Positions 16,889 through 25,779 of a stretch of 64,000 nt of DNA are shown here, piece after piece. Position 1 is the stretch's first letter; the number at the start of each line of letters is the position of its first letter. Source of the stretch: Kluyvera sp047971185 (GTDB lineage Bacteria > Pseudomonadota > Gammaproteobacteria > Enterobacterales > Enterobacteriaceae); the NCBI RefSeq assembly GCF_047971185.1, contig NZ_JBKDZH010000034.1, forward strand, positions 1-64,000, read 5' to 3'. The position numbers were made by a program, and so were the translations under genes. The notes under the pieces are model-generated. The model had not been told where the DNA came from and searched no databases. It was given only the letters and a program-made list of their open reading frames with translations.

Positions 16889-18232
16889 TTAAATCACGCC
16901 CTGCGCCAGCATCGCGTCAGCCACTTTCACAAAGCCAGCGATGTTCGCGCCGCGAACGTAGTTGGTCTGCTTCGCTTCACCGCCGTGCTCAACGCAGGCA
17001 TGGTGAATATCCAGCATGATGTGGTGCAGACGGGCGTCCACTTTCTCCGCTTTCCAGCTCATACGTGCGGCGTTCTGCGCCATTTCCAGGCCGGAAGTCG
17101 CTACGCCACCGGCGTTCGCCGCTTTGCCCGGTGCGAACAGAACGCCCGCCTCGAGGAACAGATCCGTCGCCTCGATAGTGGTCGGCATGTTGGCGCCTTC
17201 CGCAACTGCCTTCACGCCGTTGGCGATCAGTACGCGCGCCGCATCGGCGTCCAGCTCGTTCTGGGTGGCGCACGGCAGGGCGATATCCACCGCCACGTTC
17301 CACGGCTGCTGGCCTTCCAGATACACCAGACCAAACTCACGCGCATAGTCGGCGACGCGGCCATCGCGGCTGGCCTTGATTTCGCACAGACGCGCCAGCT
17401 TCTCTTTGGTGAAGCCAGACTCATCGACCACGGTCCCGCTGGAGTCGGAAGCAGTGATCACGCGCGCGCCCAGCTCCATAGCCTTCTCAATGGCATATTG
17501 CGCCACGTTACCGGAACCGGACACCGCCACGCGCATGCCTTCGAAGCCCAGACCGTGACGTTTGAGCATTGCTTCGGTGAAGTACACCAGGCCGTAGCCG
17601 GTGGCTTCCGGACGAATCAGGCTGCCGCCGAAGGAGAGCCCTTTGCCGGTGAACACGCAGGAGGTGTCGTTGGACAGTTTTTTCATCATCCCGGCCATAA
17701 AGCCGACTTCACGACCGCCCACGCCGATATCTCCCGCCGGAACGTCGGTGTCGGAGCCCAGATGACGATAGAGTTCGGTCATCAGCGCCTGGCAGAAGCG
17801 CATCACTTCGCCTTCGCTTTTGCCTTTCGGATCGAAGTCAGAACCGCCTTTACCGCCGCCCATTGGCAGGGTAGTCAGGGCGTTTTTGAAGGTCTGTTCG
17901 AAGCCGAGGAATTTCAGAATAGAGAGGTTTACGGACGGGTGGAAACGCATCCCGCCTTTGAACGGCCCGATGGCCGAGCTGAACTGCACGCGCCAGGCGC
18001 GGTTCACCTGGACCTGATTACGATCGTCCACCCACACCACGCGGAACTGAATCACTCGCTCAGGCTCAACTAATCTTTCCAGCAGGGACAGCTGGCGATA
18101 GCGCGGGTTTTGTTCGAGGAACGGCCAGAGTGTTGTCATGACTTCGCGTACGGCCTGAGCAAACTCGGTCTGGTGTGGGTCGCGCTGTTGAACATGAGCC
18201 AGGAAGGTATCCAGGGAGCAAACCTTGTCCAT
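16889..18232 (-). CDS. gdhA: NADP-specific glutamate dehydrogenase
   Basis: Forms glutamate from 2-oxoglutarate, ammonium and NADPH. The 447-residue protein carries the catalytic lysine region LPMGGGKGGSDFDPKGKS, PAGDIGVGGREVGFM and the NADP Rossmann motif AVSGSGNVAQYA. Length equals the E. coli enzyme. It is transcribed alone, convergent with topB and divergent from ynjH. Confidence 0.97.
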   Translation of the reverse strand: MDKVCSLDTFLAHVQQRDPHQTEFAQAVREVMTTLWPFLEQNPRYRQLSLLERLVEPERVIQFRVVWVDDRNQVQVNRAWRVQFSSAIGPFKGGMRFHPSVNLSILKFLGFEQTFKNALTTLPMGGGKGGSDFDPKGKSEGEVMRFCQALMTELYRHLGSDTDVPAGDIGVGGREVGFMAGMMKKLSNDTSCVFTGKGLSFGGSLIRPEATGYGLVYFTEAMLKRHGLGFEGMRVAVSGSGNVAQYAIEKAMELGARVITASDSSGTVVDESGFTKEKLARLCEIKASRDGRVADYAREFGLVYLEGQQPWNVAVDIALPCATQNELDADAARVLIANGVKAVAEGANMPTTIEATDLFLEAGVLFAPGKAANAGGVATSGLEMAQNAARMSWKAEKVDARLHHIMLDIHHACVEHGGEAKQTNYVRGANIAGFVKVADAMLAQGVI

Positions 18233-18467
18233 AAGTATAAGTACCTCTTATGATTGTGGATGTATGTAGTTGTTATGGTTGTGTTTAATAACGTGCGTTA
18301 TTTCGACTATATCACTACCCTGCTAACGGATGACAAGGATTTTCCGGAAGCAGAATAAAATTAATACTCGGCGTCGGGTCATAACCAAAAGCGATGACGT
18401 AAAAAAGTTAAGTTGAACGCCAATCTGGTCGATAGTAATAAGAGGTGTTTTTTTAAGGAGATAGATA

Positions 18468-18737
18468 ATGAAATGCTTGTGGATTGCCGGGGCGCTGGCG
18501 CTGTTTTGCAACGTCGCGCAGGCCTGCCCTCAGGTGGAAGTGAATGTTCCGCCTGAAGTGTTCAGTAATAACAACAGCAGCCAGCGCGCGCAGCCGTGCG
18601 CCCAGTGCTGTATTTATGAAAATAAAAACTATTCTGAAGGGGCGGTGATTAAAACCGAAGGCGTACTGCTCCAGTGCCAGCGGGATGAACGCACCCTCAG
18701 CACCAACCCGCTCGTGTGGCGTCGGGTAACGCCATAA
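18468..18737 (+). CDS. ynjH: YnjH, DUF1496 exported small protein
   Basis: An 89-residue exported protein of the DUF1496 family, function unknown. It has a Sec signal peptide (MKCLWIAGALALFCNVAQA) and a Cys-rich mature part with CAQCC and a further Cys, likely disulfide-bonded in the periplasm. AAGGAGATAGATA before the ATG is a strong ribosome-binding site. Its 3' end overlaps that of convergent nudG by 41 bp. Confidence 0.92.
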   Translation: MKCLWIAGALALFCNVAQACPQVEVNVPPEVFSNNNSSQRAQPCAQCCIYENKNYSEGAVIKTEGVLLQCQRDERTLSTNPLVWRRVTP

Positions 18738-19113
18738 AGGCTTCCAGTAGTGGGACGTCGGCAGGCGCCAGATTGTAGGCTAGCGCTTCCTGCGGGGTAC
18801 ACCACGCCAGCGCGCTGTGCTCGCGCGCGATAAGCTCGCCGTCGAAGCGCGGCACGTACCAGGCGTGCAGATGAATAATACGCCCGGAAACTTCCCGACG
18901 GTGGCTGGCAACATAGCAGGCGGGCCAGGCGGTAATCGCCAGCTCTTCCTGCAGTTCACGCACCAGCGCCGCCTGCTGGCTCTCACCGGCCTCAACTTTA
19001 CCGCCGGCAAACTCCCAAAGACCGGCCTGATCGGCATGAGGCGGGCGCTGGGCGAGGAGAATTTTGCCATTTTGTTCGATAATCGCGGCAACAACATCAA
19101 TGGTTTTTAGCAT
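18697..19113 (-). CDS. nudG: CTP/(d)NTP pyrophosphohydrolase NudG
   Basis: Nudix hydrolase that removes oxidised or methylated pyrimidine nucleotides such as 5-hydroxy-CTP. The Nudix box is complete (GGKVEAGESQQAALVRELQEEL) and VVAAIIEQNGKILLAQRP precedes it. The 138-residue form starting MLKTIDVVAAI at 19113 is preferred; a TTG start 9 bp upstream is possible. The 3' end overlaps ynjH in the opposite direction. Confidence 0.94.
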   Translation of the reverse strand: MLKTIDVVAAIIEQNGKILLAQRPPHADQAGLWEFAGGKVEAGESQQAALVRELQEELAITAWPACYVASHRREVSGRIIHLHAWYVPRFDGELIAREHSALAWCTPQEALAYNLAPADVPLLEAFMALPDATRAGWC

Positions 19114-19191
19114 AACGGTCAAAGACGAGATAAAGGAGTTGCCATATTATCCTTGCTTTGCCGTTAGCTAAAGTTTTGCAGGAGTCTGCGG

Positions 19192-19761
19192 GTGAAAAAT
19201 CGCCAACCCTGGGTGCAGCCGCTCAGCCACTTACCGCTCAGTTTAAAACCGATTGCCGCCATGCAGCGCAAGCACTATGGCGAGGTCCTGAATCCCACGC
19301 GCTGGTGGGGGCGCATGCCGCGCCTGTTCTGGCTGGTAGCGCTGTTTGTCGGCTATCTGGAGCGCAAAAAAGCACGACTCGACCCGACGCTGCGCGCGCT
19401 GCTGATGACCCGCGTATCCCAGCAGTGCGACTGCGCATTCTGTATCGACGCCAACAGCTTGCGTCTGGCCGAGCGCTGCGGGGCGATGGATAAAGTGCTG
19501 GCGCTGGGCGACTGGCGTAATTCGCCGCTGTTTACCCCGGCAGAGCGCGCCGCGCTGGACTACGCCGAGGCGATGACCGCCACGCCTCCGCAGATCTCCA
19601 CCGCGCAGAAACAATCGTTACACTGTCACTTTAATGAGGCGCAAATTAGCGAAATGACGGCGCTGGTGGCGTTCCAGAATTTGTCCGCCCGCTTTAACGC
19701 CGCGCTGGAGATTCCGTCGCAGGGGCTGTGCCCGCTGGGAGATAACACCGATGCTGGATAA
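19192..19761 (+). CDS. ynjA: AhpD/carboxymuconolactone decarboxylase-like protein, YnjA homologue
   Basis: A 189-residue all-alpha AhpD-like protein. Its redox motif CDCAFCID fits the CxxC active site of alkylhydroperoxidase D-like proteins. Blocks such as HYGEVLNPTRWWGRMP, FVGYLERKKA and FQNLSARFNAALEIPSQGLC match what I recall of E. coli YnjA. In K-12 ynjA lies between ydjZ and ynjB; here it lies upstream of ynjF and overlaps it by 11 bp. The start is GTG at 19192 behind CAGGAG. Substrate unknown. Confidence 0.85.
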   Translation: MKNRQPWVQPLSHLPLSLKPIAAMQRKHYGEVLNPTRWWGRMPRLFWLVALFVGYLERKKARLDPTLRALLMTRVSQQCDCAFCIDANSLRLAERCGAMDKVLALGDWRNSPLFTPAERAALDYAEAMTATPPQISTAQKQSLHCHFNEAQISEMTALVAFQNLSARFNAALEIPSQGLCPLGDNTDAG

Positions 19762-20383
19762 ACATCTTCACCCGCGGCTCAAACCGTGGCTTAACCGTGC
19801 GGCGCAGGCGCTGGATAAGCCCGGCGTGTCGGCGGATGGCCTTACGCTGTTTGGCTTCGCTATCGGTATCCTGGCGCTGCCGTTCCTGGCGCTGGGCTGG
19901 TACGGCGCGGCGCTGGTGGTCATTGTGGCGAACCGGCTGCTGGATGGCCTCGACGGCGCGCTGGCCCGGCGGCGCGGGCTGACCGATGCCGGCGGTTTTC
20001 TCGATATCGCGCTGGATTTCCTGTTCTACGCGCTGGTGCCGTTCGGCTTTATGCTCGCCGACCCGGCCGCCAACGCGCTGGCGGGTGGCTGGCTATTGTT
20101 CGCCTTTATGGGCACCGGCAGCAGCTTTCTGGCCTTTGCGGCGCTGGCGGCGAAGCATCAGATTGATAACCCGGGCTACGCGCACAAGTCGTTTTACTAT
20201 CTTGGCGGGTTAACCGAAGGCACTGAGACGATCCTGCTGTTTGTGCTCAGCTGTCTGTTCCCGGCGTGGTTTGCGTGGATGGCGTGGGTGTTTGGCGCGC
20301 TGTGCTGGCTGACAACGTTCAATCGCGTGTGGGGAGGGTACATGACGCTGAAAAGGCTTCAGCGTCATGAAGGGGCAAATTAA
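19751..20383 (+). CDS. ynjF: CDP-alcohol phosphatidyltransferase family membrane protein YnjF
   Basis: A 210-residue integral membrane enzyme of the CDP-alcohol phosphotransferase superfamily. The diagnostic DGxxAR...G...D...D motif reads DGLDGALARRRGLTDAGGF followed by LDIALD. About six hydrophobic segments follow. It probably transfers a phosphatidyl group to an unidentified alcohol acceptor. It overlaps the upstream ynjA homologue by 11 bp (translational coupling likely), and its stop overlaps ynjE on the other strand. Confidence 0.92.
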   Translation: MLDKHLHPRLKPWLNRAAQALDKPGVSADGLTLFGFAIGILALPFLALGWYGAALVVIVANRLLDGLDGALARRRGLTDAGGFLDIALDFLFYALVPFGFMLADPAANALAGGWLLFAFMGTGSSFLAFAALAAKHQIDNPGYAHKSFYYLGGLTEGTETILLFVLSCLFPAWFAWMAWVFGALCWLTTFNRVWGGYMTLKRLQRHEGAN

Positions 20384-21684
20384 CGGGCGCTATCCGGGCC
20401 GCGATCGCCGGTAGCCACCGGGTTTTTCGGGTCGCTGCTCCACTCGTACCAGCCGCCGTCGTACACGCTCACGTGCTGCCAGCCCATCGCGCGGGCGTAC
20501 ATAAAGGTTTCCGAGGCGCGCCAGCCGGTGCCGCAGTAGAAGGAAACCTGCTGGTCCGGTGTGATATTCCATGATTTCCACATCGCCGAAATATCATCGG
20601 CGCTGCGCATGGTGCCGTCCGGGTTATGGAAGTCTTCCATATGGGTAGAGTCGCTACCCGCGTGGCCCCAGCGCGCGCCCGCAATGTCACCTTTTGGCTT
20701 GATGTAGCTATAGCCGCTGGTGGTGCCGATAAACTCTGGCCATGAACGGATACTCACCAGCGAGGCGTCCTGACGATGCAGCAGATCGCGCGCTTGTTCC
20801 ATATCCAGCATCAGCTGCGGCTGCGCCGGGATGGTAACGCCGAAGTCCGGCTCTGGCTTCACCTCTTTCGCTAACCCACGTTCTACCGGCAGGCCGGCAT
20901 CGGACCAGGTCTTCCAGCCGCCGTCCAGCAGACGCACGTCTTTGACGCCCGCATACAGCATGATCTGCGCCACGCGCGCCGCCGCGTAAACGTCGCGGCC
21001 GTAGAGAATCACGGTGGTGTCGTGGCGAATACCGTGCTTCGCCAGCATCTCCTTCAGCTGCGCGTCGGACACTTTATTCCACAGCGGCTCGCTTTCTACT
21101 TCGTTGGTGTCGATATAGCCCGCATCCGGAATATGGCTGACCAGATACAGCTTCGGCGCGCCCCACGCGGCTTCAATCACCTTATAGTCGCCCGCCGGTT
21201 TCGCCGGAACGTCTTTACCCTGCTGCAGGTCGTGCAGCCACTGCGGGTAAACCAGCTGTTCGAAGTGCGGCAGCTTTTGCAGGCGCTCAGGCTGTTGCAG
21301 CGCGTCGCTGAGGGTGGAAATGTGGGTGAAGCCCGCATCCTTCAGACGCTTAGCCACCGCGTCATTATCTTTGCTGTCGCCGTAAAGGGCGATAGAGGTC
21401 TCTTTTTTCAGCTGGTGCTGCTGCGCCCAGGCGTTCAGTTGCTCATTGTTCATGGCGGAAAGCCAGCTGGCGGAGAGGTTAAGCGCCCCCGGTTCATGCC
21501 CCTGCGGGCCGTTCGCCTGCTGCGGCCAGCCGTTATAGAACGCGCTCAGTCGCGTATCGATGGCGGTGCCTTTTTGCTGGAGCAGATGGGTGAAGGTCAG
21601 GGTTTGTGCCGTTTCAGCGGCGAAGACAGAAGAGGCGAGGCCAAGCGCAAGGGCCAGCGCGGTCAGTTGAGAAACACGTTTCAT
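20380..21684 (-). CDS. ynjE: Thiosulfate sulfurtransferase YnjE (triple rhodanese)
   Basis: A 434-residue exported rhodanese with a signal peptide (MKRVSQLTALALALGLASSVFA) and three rhodanese domains. The catalytic Cys of the last domain is in SFYCGTGWRASE. Blocks WGHAGSDSTHMEDFHNP and YDGGWYEWSSDP are near-identical to E. coli YnjE. Start at 21684 is set by the signal peptide; the frame stays open 33 bp further. It may share a transcript with ynjD-ynjC-ynjB upstream. Confidence 0.95.
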   Translation of the reverse strand: MKRVSQLTALALALGLASSVFAAETAQTLTFTHLLQQKGTAIDTRLSAFYNGWPQQANGPQGHEPGALNLSASWLSAMNNEQLNAWAQQHQLKKETSIALYGDSKDNDAVAKRLKDAGFTHISTLSDALQQPERLQKLPHFEQLVYPQWLHDLQQGKDVPAKPAGDYKVIEAAWGAPKLYLVSHIPDAGYIDTNEVESEPLWNKVSDAQLKEMLAKHGIRHDTTVILYGRDVYAAARVAQIMLYAGVKDVRLLDGGWKTWSDAGLPVERGLAKEVKPEPDFGVTIPAQPQLMLDMEQARDLLHRQDASLVSIRSWPEFIGTTSGYSYIKPKGDIAGARWGHAGSDSTHMEDFHNPDGTMRSADDISAMWKSWNITPDQQVSFYCGTGWRASETFMYARAMGWQHVSVYDGGWYEWSSDPKNPVATGDRGPDSAR

Positions 21685-21768
21685 CAAATCGTCCGACGAG
21701 GATAAAAGGAGCGTCATTTTGCACCTCTATGGTTAGAAATACCTTGCGTTAACGCAGTTTTTCCCGCG

Positions 21769-22401
21769 TCAACGCCAGTTTGCCAGCTGCAGGCAGCGCC
21801 CGCCGGGCGGCACGTCGTCCGGGTCGTGGGTCACCTGCACGACCGGAATGCGCTGCTGCTGAAGTTCGTGAAACACCCACTGGCGAAAGCTGCCGCGCAG
21901 CTGCTGGTCAAGACGGCTGAAGGGCTCATCAAGCAGCAGCGCATCCGGCTGCGCCAGCAGCGCGCGCAGCAGCGCGACTCGGGCACGCTGTCCGCCGGAA
22001 AGTGTGGCCGGGTCGCGGGGGTAAAAACCCGCCAGATCGGCATGCGCCAGCGCCTGCTCAACCCGCGCCTGACGCGCAGGTCGGCCTACGCTGGCCGGTA
22101 GCGCCAGACGTAAATTTTGCCCGACGCTCAGGTGGTCGAACAGCAGCGCGTCCTGAAACAGAATGCCGATGCGCCGCTTTTCCGTCGGCAACACGTCGAC
22201 GCGCTGGCCATTCAGCCACAGTTCGCCGTGCGCGCGGAACGCGCCGTCCAGCGCGCCGACCATCCAGGCAAAGAGCGTGGATTTGCCGCAGCCGGAAGGG
22301 CCCATCAGCGTGACAATTTCGCCGGGCGGAACGTCAAAGTTAACCTCATGCAGCAGCGGCTGCTCCGCCAGCGTAAGCGTGAGATTCTGCACCTGCAACA
22401 T
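21769..22401 (-). CDS. ynjD: ABC transporter ATP-binding protein YnjD
   Basis: ATPase of the putative YnjBCD importer. Walker A GPSGCGKST, signature LSGGQRARVAL and Walker B ALLLDEPFSRLD are all present in 210 residues. Start MLQVQNLTLTL at 22401 overlaps the ynjC stop (TAATG). A longer open frame into ynjC is ignored. Substrate unknown. Confidence 0.94.
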   Translation of the reverse strand: MLQVQNLTLTLAEQPLLHEVNFDVPPGEIVTLMGPSGCGKSTLFAWMVGALDGAFRAHGELWLNGQRVDVLPTEKRRIGILFQDALLFDHLSVGQNLRLALPASVGRPARQARVEQALAHADLAGFYPRDPATLSGGQRARVALLRALLAQPDALLLDEPFSRLDQQLRGSFRQWVFHELQQQRIPVVQVTHDPDDVPPGGRCLQLANWR

Positions 22402-23936
22402 TAGCGTAGCCCTCGTCGAAAGCGGCTGATTCGTCGCGCCAGCAGCGCGGTCAGCAAGAAAAAGAGTGTGGGTAATAGCAGTTGCCACAGGGCCTGGGTG
22501 GCCAATGTGGCGGTTGCGCCGCCGCTGCTTAAGGCCACCGCCTCGGTGGTTAGCGTAGGAACTCGCCCGCCGCCCAGCCACTGGGTGGGCAGATACTGGG
22601 CGATGCTGACGGAAAACCCCACCGCCAGCGCTGACAGCAGCGGGCGGATAATCAGCGGGCATTTTAGCTGTAAAAAGCGCCGCAGCCGCCCCCAGCCGAG
22701 CGTTTGCGCCAGCAGCGTCTGGCGCGGGTCAATCTGCCGCCAGGCGGGACGCAGCACGAACAGCATCCACGGCACCACCCACAGCAGGTGCCCCCACAAC
22801 ACGGTCGTGAACTGGCCGTCAAACCAGCCGTACAGCGCCAACTGATATTGCCCGGCGGCCAGCGGCAGCGCGGGCAGCAGCAGGGGAAGATCCAGCGAGC
22901 GCGGGTGCCGCACAGGCCCCCATTCCAGCCAGAGCAGGCAGACCACCCCGCCGATCAGCGCCGACAGCAGCGCCAGCCACAGGCTGTTGGTGAGGGTTGT
23001 GGGATTCGGCAGCGTGTGGGCCGCCAGCCCCAATAAAAACAGCACGCACAGCGCGCCGCACAGCGGGAGAGCGATCCCCAGTGCCTTACCCGGCAGCAGG
23101 GGGAAATCTGGTCGACGCGTACCGCTGAGTTGCGGTATCTGGCTTTGCCAGACTCGCCAGCACAGGACGGCGACGGCGGACAGCGCCGCGAGCATCGCTA
23201 TCAACAGCAGGCAGGCCAGCCCGCCTTTAGCCTGATAATCGGCGTCGGCATCGTTCAGCCACTGCCAGGCCAGCACCGCCAGCGTCGGCGGGTTGCCGGG
23301 GCCAATCACGAGCGCCACGTCGACGACCGACAGCGTCCAGGCGGTGGTCGCCAGCAGTGCGACGCTCAGCGACGGCATCAGCGCCGGGAGGATCACCCGG
23401 GTTAAACACTGGCCGCGCCCGTAGCCGAGGCTCTTAAACACCGTCACCTGTTCAGCCAGCCGCCGTTCGCCGAGCAGCGCCCAGCATACCCACAGCAAAA
23501 AACCGCTCTCTTTTACCGCCAGCACCACGCCAAGCCCGATGCCGTAACGATCCTGCAGCGGGCTAAGCGCAGGCAGCAGGCGGTACAGCGCGCCGCCTTC
23601 GGCAAACAGCAGCAGCGCGCAGGTGGCGAAAGCGACGTGCGGCAGCGCCAGCAGCCACGGCAGGCGTGATGATAATTTTTGCCAGCCGGGTGAGGGCCAG
23701 AGGGTGGCGATAAGTAGCAGCGTCAGCAGCAGCGCGCCGCCGACGGCAATCAGCGTCGAGATAAGCGTCGCCGTCACCGCCTGCGGCAGCTGCGGGTCGG
23801 ACAGCAGCGATTGCCAGTGCGCCAGCGACAGCGCGGGCGTGAGGAGCACGCCCGCAGCAGGCAGCAGGGGCAGGTAGATGACCAGCATCATGCCCCAGCA
23901 CAGCAGAATCAATGCGTACCGTAACGGCGCAGCCAT
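22401..23936 (-). CDS. ynjC: ABC transporter permease YnjC
   Basis: A 511-residue fused permease with about twelve membrane segments in two halves, each with a BPD-type inner-membrane domain (for example SLGYGRGQCLTRVILPALMPS and TLGWGRLRRFLQLKCPLII, EAA-loop-like). It pairs with the YnjD ATPase and YnjB binding protein. It overlaps ynjB by 28 bp and ynjD by 3 bp, a tightly coupled operon. Confidence 0.94.
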   Translation of the reverse strand: MAAPLRYALILLCWGMMLVIYLPLLPAAGVLLTPALSLAHWQSLLSDPQLPQAVTATLISTLIAVGGALLLTLLLIATLWPSPGWQKLSSRLPWLLALPHVAFATCALLLFAEGGALYRLLPALSPLQDRYGIGLGVVLAVKESGFLLWVCWALLGERRLAEQVTVFKSLGYGRGQCLTRVILPALMPSLSVALLATTAWTLSVVDVALVIGPGNPPTLAVLAWQWLNDADADYQAKGGLACLLLIAMLAALSAVAVLCWRVWQSQIPQLSGTRRPDFPLLPGKALGIALPLCGALCVLFLLGLAAHTLPNPTTLTNSLWLALLSALIGGVVCLLWLEWGPVRHPRSLDLPLLLPALPLAAGQYQLALYGWFDGQFTTVLWGHLLWVVPWMLFVLRPAWRQIDPRQTLLAQTLGWGRLRRFLQLKCPLIIRPLLSALAVGFSVSIAQYLPTQWLGGGRVPTLTTEAVALSSGGATATLATQALWQLLLPTLFFLLTALLARRISRFRRGLR

Positions 23937-25087
23937 TCCTGATCCAGCGCGTTAACCCACGCGGCATGCGGCTCGGCCAGCACCGGCGGGGTATTTTCCG
24001 GTATCAGGGCCAGCAGCGTTTTTTGCTGCCCGGCGTCGAGCTTTGCCGGATCCAGCACGCTGGGGTCGCCCCACACCGCCGGATCCGCTTTACGCAGCTG
24101 CGCCGCGGGCGACAGCAGGAAGTTGGCCACCACCTGTGCCCCGGCGCTGGCGGAGGCGTTGGCCGGAATGGTGACAAAGTGGACGTTGCCGAGCATGCCG
24201 TTGCTAAAGCCGAAGCTGTAGCTATCCTTCGGCAGCTGGCCTTTCGCCACCTTTTGCTTTGCGTGCATCGGGTTAAAGGTCAGCGACAGGCGCAGCGTGC
24301 CGTTGGCCTGCATGGTGTCCATCCGCGCGGGCGACGGCGGGAAATCTTTGCCGTTGCGCCACAGCAGCGGGTGCAGCTGGTCGAGGTAGCCCCACAGCGG
24401 GGCGGTGACGGCGGCGAAGGTTTTCGCCTCCGGCGGCTGCTTCAGCGCCTCGGGCTGGCCGGTGAGGGTAATCAACAGCTGTTCCAGCAGCGCGGTACCG
24501 GTGAAGTCCGGCGGGCGTGGATAGGTGAGGGTTCTGGGATGCGCTTTGGCGAACTCAAGCAGCGCTTGTGGCGATTGCGGCGGCTGCGGCGTTTGCTGCT
24601 GGCGGGCGATAAAGGTGAGCTGCGCGCTGCCCCACGGCGATTCGGCCCCGTCGACCGGCACGGAGAAGTCTTCACGAACCGGTTTAGTCACGTCGACATA
24701 GCGCCAGTTCGGCAGCTGCTCCGCCCAGCCGGTGCGCAGCAGGTTGGCCTCTTTGAGCGCGCGGAAATTCTCGCCGTTCACCCACAGCAGGTCGACCGAA
24801 CCGTGGGTTTTACGCCCGGCGCGGGCCTCGGTCTGAATACGTTTTACCGTATCCGCCGCGTCGGCGATGTGCACAATGCGCAGATCGACGGCGTAATCGC
24901 GCTTCACTTCACCGCTGACCCAGTCCAGGTAGTGGTTAACCGCCTCATCGCCGCCCCAGGCGTTAAACCACACGGTCTGGCCTTTGGCCTCGGCTTCAAT
25001 TTGCTGCCAGTCGGCGGCGCCGACGGTGAATGAACAGAGCGTCAGCAGCCCCAGCAGGCCATGGCGCAGTTCTCGGTGATAACGCAT
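23909..25087 (-). CDS. ynjB: ABC transporter substrate-binding protein YnjB
   Basis: A 392-residue periplasmic binding protein with a signal peptide (residues about 1-24, ending SFTVGA). The mature part has the type II binding-protein pattern (GQTVWFNAWGGDEAVN, VDLLWVNGENFRALKEANLL). It binds the unknown substrate for YnjC/YnjD. It overlaps ynjC by 28 bp and abuts ydjZ by 1 bp; the ynjA gene found between these two in K-12 is not here. Confidence 0.94.
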   Translation of the reverse strand: MRYHRELRHGLLGLLTLCSFTVGAADWQQIEAEAKGQTVWFNAWGGDEAVNHYLDWVSGEVKRDYAVDLRIVHIADAADTVKRIQTEARAGRKTHGSVDLLWVNGENFRALKEANLLRTGWAEQLPNWRYVDVTKPVREDFSVPVDGAESPWGSAQLTFIARQQQTPQPPQSPQALLEFAKAHPRTLTYPRPPDFTGTALLEQLLITLTGQPEALKQPPEAKTFAAVTAPLWGYLDQLHPLLWRNGKDFPPSPARMDTMQANGTLRLSLTFNPMHAKQKVAKGQLPKDSYSFGFSNGMLGNVHFVTIPANASASAGAQVVANFLLSPAAQLRKADPAVWGDPSVLDPAKLDAGQQKTLLALIPENTPPVLAEPHAAWVNALDQEWLRRYGTH

Positions 25088-25779
25088 CAGGATTTCCTCT
25101 TTTGGCGTTCGTGATAGAACGTCTTAGCGACAAAAATAACGATAGTCAGTGCAAACAGAATGGACAGCCCGGTCACCAACCAGAACGTGCCGCCGGTCAG
25201 CATGCTGCCGACCCACGAGTAGACAATTGTCGCTGGTAGCTGGCCGAGGCCGGTGGCGAGCATAAAGTGGCGAAAGCGCAGTGAAGTCAGCCCGGCGGCG
25301 TAGCTGACGGGATCGAACGGCACGAACGGCAGCAGGCGGCAGATCAGAATGGTGTGTTTGCCGTAGCGGTCGAAAAAACCGTCGACGCTTCTGAGCACCG
25401 TTTTGCCGGTCAGCTTCTCAACCACCCCGCGCCCCATCACGCGGGCGATATAAAAGCACAGCGCCGCGCCGACCATCGCGCTGCTCCAGGAGAGCAGGCC
25501 GCCCCAGAAGGCGCCAAACAGCGAGGCGTTGGCGAAGGTAATTAAAAACGCGGGCAGCGGCGCGGCGATGGCCTGGAAAATCATCAGCAGGAACGACACC
25601 ACCGCCGCCTGCGAACCGTAAGCCTGAATAAAGCGTTCGATGCCCTGCTGGTCTAACGCCAGAAAGGCGCCCAGGCTCTCGTGGATAAATAGGTTTACGC
25701 TCGGTATCAGCTGCCAGGTCAGCAGCAGCGCGATAAACGCCGCCACCACCAGCGCGCGGGCGTACCAGATAGATTTCAT
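25087..25779 (-). CDS. ydjZ: TVP38/TMEM64 family inner membrane protein YdjZ
   Basis: A 230-residue polytopic membrane protein of the TVP38/TMEM64 (DedA-like) family, with the family block FGAFWGGLLSWSSAMVGAALCFYIAR and RLLPFVPFDPVSYAAGLT. Role unproven; DedA-type proteins are linked to lipid carrier flipping and envelope homeostasis. It overlaps ydjX by 4 bp. Confidence 0.93.
   Translation of the reverse strand: MKSIWYARALVVAAFIALLLTWQLIPSVNLFIHESLGAFLALDQQGIERFIQAYGSQAAVVSFLLMIFQAIAAPLPAFLITFANASLFGAFWGGLLSWSSAMVGAALCFYIARVMGRGVVEKLTGKTVLRSVDGFFDRYGKHTILICRLLPFVPFDPVSYAAGLTSLRFRHFMLATGLGQLPATIVYSWVGSMLTGGTFWLVTGLSILFALTIVIFVAKTFYHERQKRKS

Noticed and set aside
16985..18073. 362-codon frame antisense to gdhA
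   Set aside because: Complementary shadow of a strongly conserved enzyme gene; no ribosome-binding site.
23912..25033. 373-codon frame antisense to ynjB
   Set aside because: Arg/Gly/Gln-rich shadow of the binding-protein gene.
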